Of a stretch of 64,000 nucleotides of DNA, positions 61,381 to 64,000 are shown piece by piece. Source of the stretch: Cenococcum geophilum 1.58 (taxonomy: Eukaryota; Ascomycota; Dothideomycetes; Gloniales; Gloniaceae); assembly GCA_001692895.1 (NCBI GenBank), contig KV748246.1, positions 201,106 to 265,105 of the forward strand, in the 5' to 3' direction. A program made the translations under genes and the position numbers. A model generated the notes under the pieces. It did no database searches. It had not been told where the DNA came from and saw nothing but the letters and a program-made list of their open reading frames with translations. Each line of letters starts with the position of its first letter. Position 1 is the first letter of the stretch.

Positions 61381-62142
61381 GGGAAAAGGTTAGGTAATAT
61401 TAATAAAGAAGGATTACCAAAGAATAAACCACCTAAGGGGGATATAGGAAGAACAATTGCTAAACTACTTAGAGTTGTTTCCTTCTCTATTAGAAAAGAA
61501 TCCGTTCCTTTATTGCCAAGTTCCTATAAACCTTATTCTATAAGTTTCTACTCCTTAAAATAAACCTTCTTATAAACTTTCTTAAGATAAAGGAGATAAG
61601 CATAAGCGTTTCGACGAGCCTTAAGGGCATAACGCTCCTTATTACGAATGTAAGTTAGATAAAGCTTATTATTATACTAAAGTTAGTAAATCTCGGCTAG
61701 CGCCTCTAATAGTTTATTATTAAGCTTTACAGTAATAGATTAAACACAAGACCCTAAAATAAATTACTTAGGGGACTTAGAGACTATTAAGAGTAATAGG
61801 ACGCGTATACTTAGCGTTAGAAACGGAATGAATATTATAAGAGGATCGCATATTCGCTTACATATATTCAGCACAGGAGGACAGTTATCGGTTAATAGGT
61901 AACGCAATCGCAATATAAACTAACCCCTTTTTTACGTAATAAGAATAGGAAGGTATAATCTTACCTAGCGACAGTATAACGGCTACGGTATAAGACCAAC
62001 GCTTAGCTGCGGAAGAAGAAGGAGCGTTAAGTATAATAAGTAACAATATTAACTAAATTAATTAGACGGATATTATACCTCTAGTAAATAACTTAGAGAT
62101 ACTAGGTATCTTCGAGGGCGAAGATAAAAAGAAGGGAGATAA
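61381..62142 (+). other. Gypsy B 3' non-coding region
   Basis: About 760 bp between the chromodomain and the 3' LTR, matched in reverse at 27109-27840 in the minus copy. It has no recognised domain and ends in the polypurine tract. Confidence 0.7.
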
Positions 62143-62565
62143 TATTACAGATACTTTAAATACAATTTTATAACCACTTAAAGAAGAGTTAGAAGAAGCT
62201 AGTTGGTTAATAAGAGTATAGTTTAGGATAGAGCCGGTAGAACTATATAATAAGGAATAGTAACCAAGGTTATATAATAAGCTCTGTAAGCTCTATAAGA
62301 TCTATAAAAAACGTCTTACGTACCTTATATACCTCACGTACCTTACGTATAAGAAGGATTTCTTAGGAGTATAGTTGTATATTTAAGGACCCTTAGTCCC
62401 TACCTAGATAGTTCCTTCTTTATAGTAATTCTTAGAATATAATTAGAGTTAATCTATTAGGCAACCACTCCACTAGTTATTATTACGTTGTTAACTTCCT
62501 GCTTTACCTATATACCTAGCCTATTAATAAGTCTACCATAGTTCTTACTACAAGGCTCTATTATA
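62143..62565 (+). repeat. Gypsy B (plus copy) 3' LTR
   Basis: 423 bp, begins TATTACAGATACTTTAAAT (TGTTACGG-type start with RIP-like changes) and ends CTCTATTATA before GTAAC. Confidence 0.93.
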
Positions 62566-62574
62566 GTAACGTAA

Positions 62575-62767
62575 TGTTATAGAATAAGGGCAGTGGTTAT
62601 AAAGCGTATGTATTTAAGGAGTTTATAAGACATTACGCGATCAATCGTAAGGGTTAAGGGCGTAAGGAGGTAATATACCTACGCGTAGCTAATATAAGCT
62701 ATACGCGAGGTATATATAAGAGCACGGGGCTCTCCTATAGAGGCCCCTACGGTAGGGTTCTGTAATA
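62575..62767 (-). repeat. Gypsy A 5' LTR (minus)
   Basis: 193 bp. Plus-strand ends are TGTTATAG and CTGTAATA. It aligns over its full length with 43614-43806, and with 32-224 in reverse. Confidence 0.92.
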
Positions 62768-64000
62768 AATAAATAAATAAGTATATTAGCGAACGCTTCT
62801 TTACCTGCTCTAGGCTATAGCGCTATAGTTCTATATATATAAATCCCTTCTAGGCAGCTTAATATATACCAGTAACTATATTTATTAATACTTTAAGATA
62901 TTTAGTTAGCCCTTAACTAGTAGAGCCTAGTTAGCATAATTAGAGGTCCTAACCTCCGCTAAAATACTTAATATCCCTAATAAGGGCTAGAATATTATTA
63001 GCGAAAACGGAGATATTCTACTATAAGTTAATAAGATCTTAGGTTTGTCTAGCTTAATAGAGGAGTATCTAAGCTCTTAGTATAATCTTTTAAGAGAAGA
63101 CACGATTAAACCGTTAAAAGAGGTAGTAGGTTAAATTAGAGTAGACCCTTTTAGTTTACTAGAATCTAGATATAGTAATAGAATCGGTATATATAAATAG
63201 GTAAGCATACTATAATTTTAAAGTAGTTATCCCCTAATATCTGTAAGGCCTATATTAGCTTAGTAATATTTTTACCTTAAGGGCTAGTAATCCGCGTAGC
63301 GTTCTTACTTAGGAGAGTAGGGAAGATAATCTATTAGGATTAGCTAAAAAGACTAGTTACTAGGTCTCTAGTTACTTTAACTCCTAAGACTAATATTTTT
63401 TAAATATAATATATACTCGCAATAGCGGCAGTAAGACTATTAGCCGTATTAGAACAGAATTCTCTAGAGGTTAACTTATTCTTTAAGACCTAAAGAAATT
63501 AAGATTAACTTATCTATATTATAGACGATGGTTAAGGAATAAACTAGATTTTATAAAGTTAGTTACTATACTATATTAGCATTACAAAAGCTAATAAGAA
63601 AGCCGTAAGTGTGCAATATTTTCTAAATAAGAAGATATCTAACTATTAATAGATTCCCGTTATTAGAATACCTTATTTAAGTTTAATAAAATATTAAAGC
63701 ACTATAATATGTTATAAATAAGCCTTATACATATCTTAGCATAATTATAGCTATTGAGGACGCTTCCTTATTTAAGAATGTTTATATTCTTAAAGACTAG
63801 CCAGATATAACTACTATAGGGCTTAAAGCTACCACGCTGAAATAAGTTCTTATAAAGCGTTTTGTAATAATTTAAGGACCTCTAAGCACTAGAAAAACGT
63901 GGCTTTAAAGGCGTTGCTTAGCAATATAACAATAGGAGATCTCCCCGTTATTGTTATATATTATACAAACTATGCACTAAACTAGTTATCTAGGTATATT
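62768..64000. other. Unassigned pre-insertion sequence at right edge
   Basis: Begins with an AATA-type run. Stop-poor plus-strand pieces occur at about 63590-63950, but no family was recognised. It continues 42458-43613 and runs out of the window. Confidence 0.4.

Larger units (their letters stand above)
54596..62565 (+). mobile_element. Complete Gypsy B chromovirus (plus), inserted in Gypsy A
   Basis: 7970 bp with LTRs 54596-55000 and 62143-62565 and an exact GTAAC target-site duplication (54591-54595, 62566-62570). The polypurine tract GAAGGGAGATAA precedes the 3' LTR. It sits only four bases from the 5' LTR of Gypsy A. All domains of a chromodomain-bearing Ty3/Gypsy element are present but mutated. 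Confidence 0.95.
43614..62767 (-). mobile_element. Gypsy A (Ty3/Gypsy) on minus strand, interrupted by a DIRS-like element and a Gypsy B
   Basis: Two 193-bp LTRs bound it. The polypurine tract GAAGGGGGGTAG sits immediately inside the left LTR on the minus strand (43807-43819), which fixes the orientation. Flanking pentamers are AAGAA and AATAA, an imperfect duplication. After removing the nested DIRS-like element (46822-51658) and Gypsy B (54596-62570 with one duplication), about 6.3 kb remain, a normal length for the family. Confidence 0.9.

Noticed and set aside
63590..63950. Possible DUF3435/FluG-type recombinase (Starship captain) similarity
   Set aside because: Only a vague resemblance in a short decayed stretch, with no catalytic residues identified.

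Overview
The window looks like a repeat-packed, gene-poor heterochromatic block of a filamentous ascomycete (Pezizomycotina). By eye the whole 64 kb is very rich in TpA and poor in CpA and TpG, and almost every recognisable reading frame is cut by TAA and TAG codons. That is the signature of repeat-induced point mutation (RIP). I found no intact host gene, rRNA, tRNA or CRISPR array. The recognisable coding material is dead transposon genes and two decayed helicase genes.

Layout. 1-224: 3' end and LTR of a Gypsy A element that begins outside the window. 907-1485: a pair of 148-bp direct repeats around an island that looks un-RIPed. 1872-2369: a MITE with ~80-bp TIRs and TA target sites. 2605-3475: a palindromic AGCTC-type minisatellite. 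3910-5932: a 2-kb element with ~290-bp TIRs that carry telomere-like TTAGGG motifs. 9213-13030 (minus): a decayed SNF2-family helicase gene. 13950-17947 (minus): a decayed RecQ-family helicase gene, broken by a complete Ty1/Copia element (17953-23873, TSD TATTT).

26688-42457 is a Gypsy B chromovirus on the minus strand. It is itself broken by another chromovirus (28084 to about 33563, 3' end lost) and by a 2484-bp insertion of unknown type (37128-39611, 16-bp TSD). 43614-62767 is a Gypsy A element on the minus strand, broken by a DIRS-like tyrosine-recombinase retrotransposon with split direct repeats (46822-51658) and by a complete plus-strand Gypsy B (54596-62565, TSD GTAAC). The pieces 23879-26687, 42458-43613 and 62768-64000 were contiguous before the insertions. 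They hold only coding-like remnants that I cannot assign.

How it fits together. This is a nest of elements inserted into one another and then mutated. All six reverse transcriptases I could read have lost the second catalytic aspartate (YxDD to YxDN or YLNN), so none could be autonomous. The helicase remnants, telomere-like motifs and minisatellite on the left suggest, but do not prove, a subtelomeric origin. The DIRS-like element, the un-RIPed islands and the unclassified 2.5-kb insertion are the parts most worth a second look.
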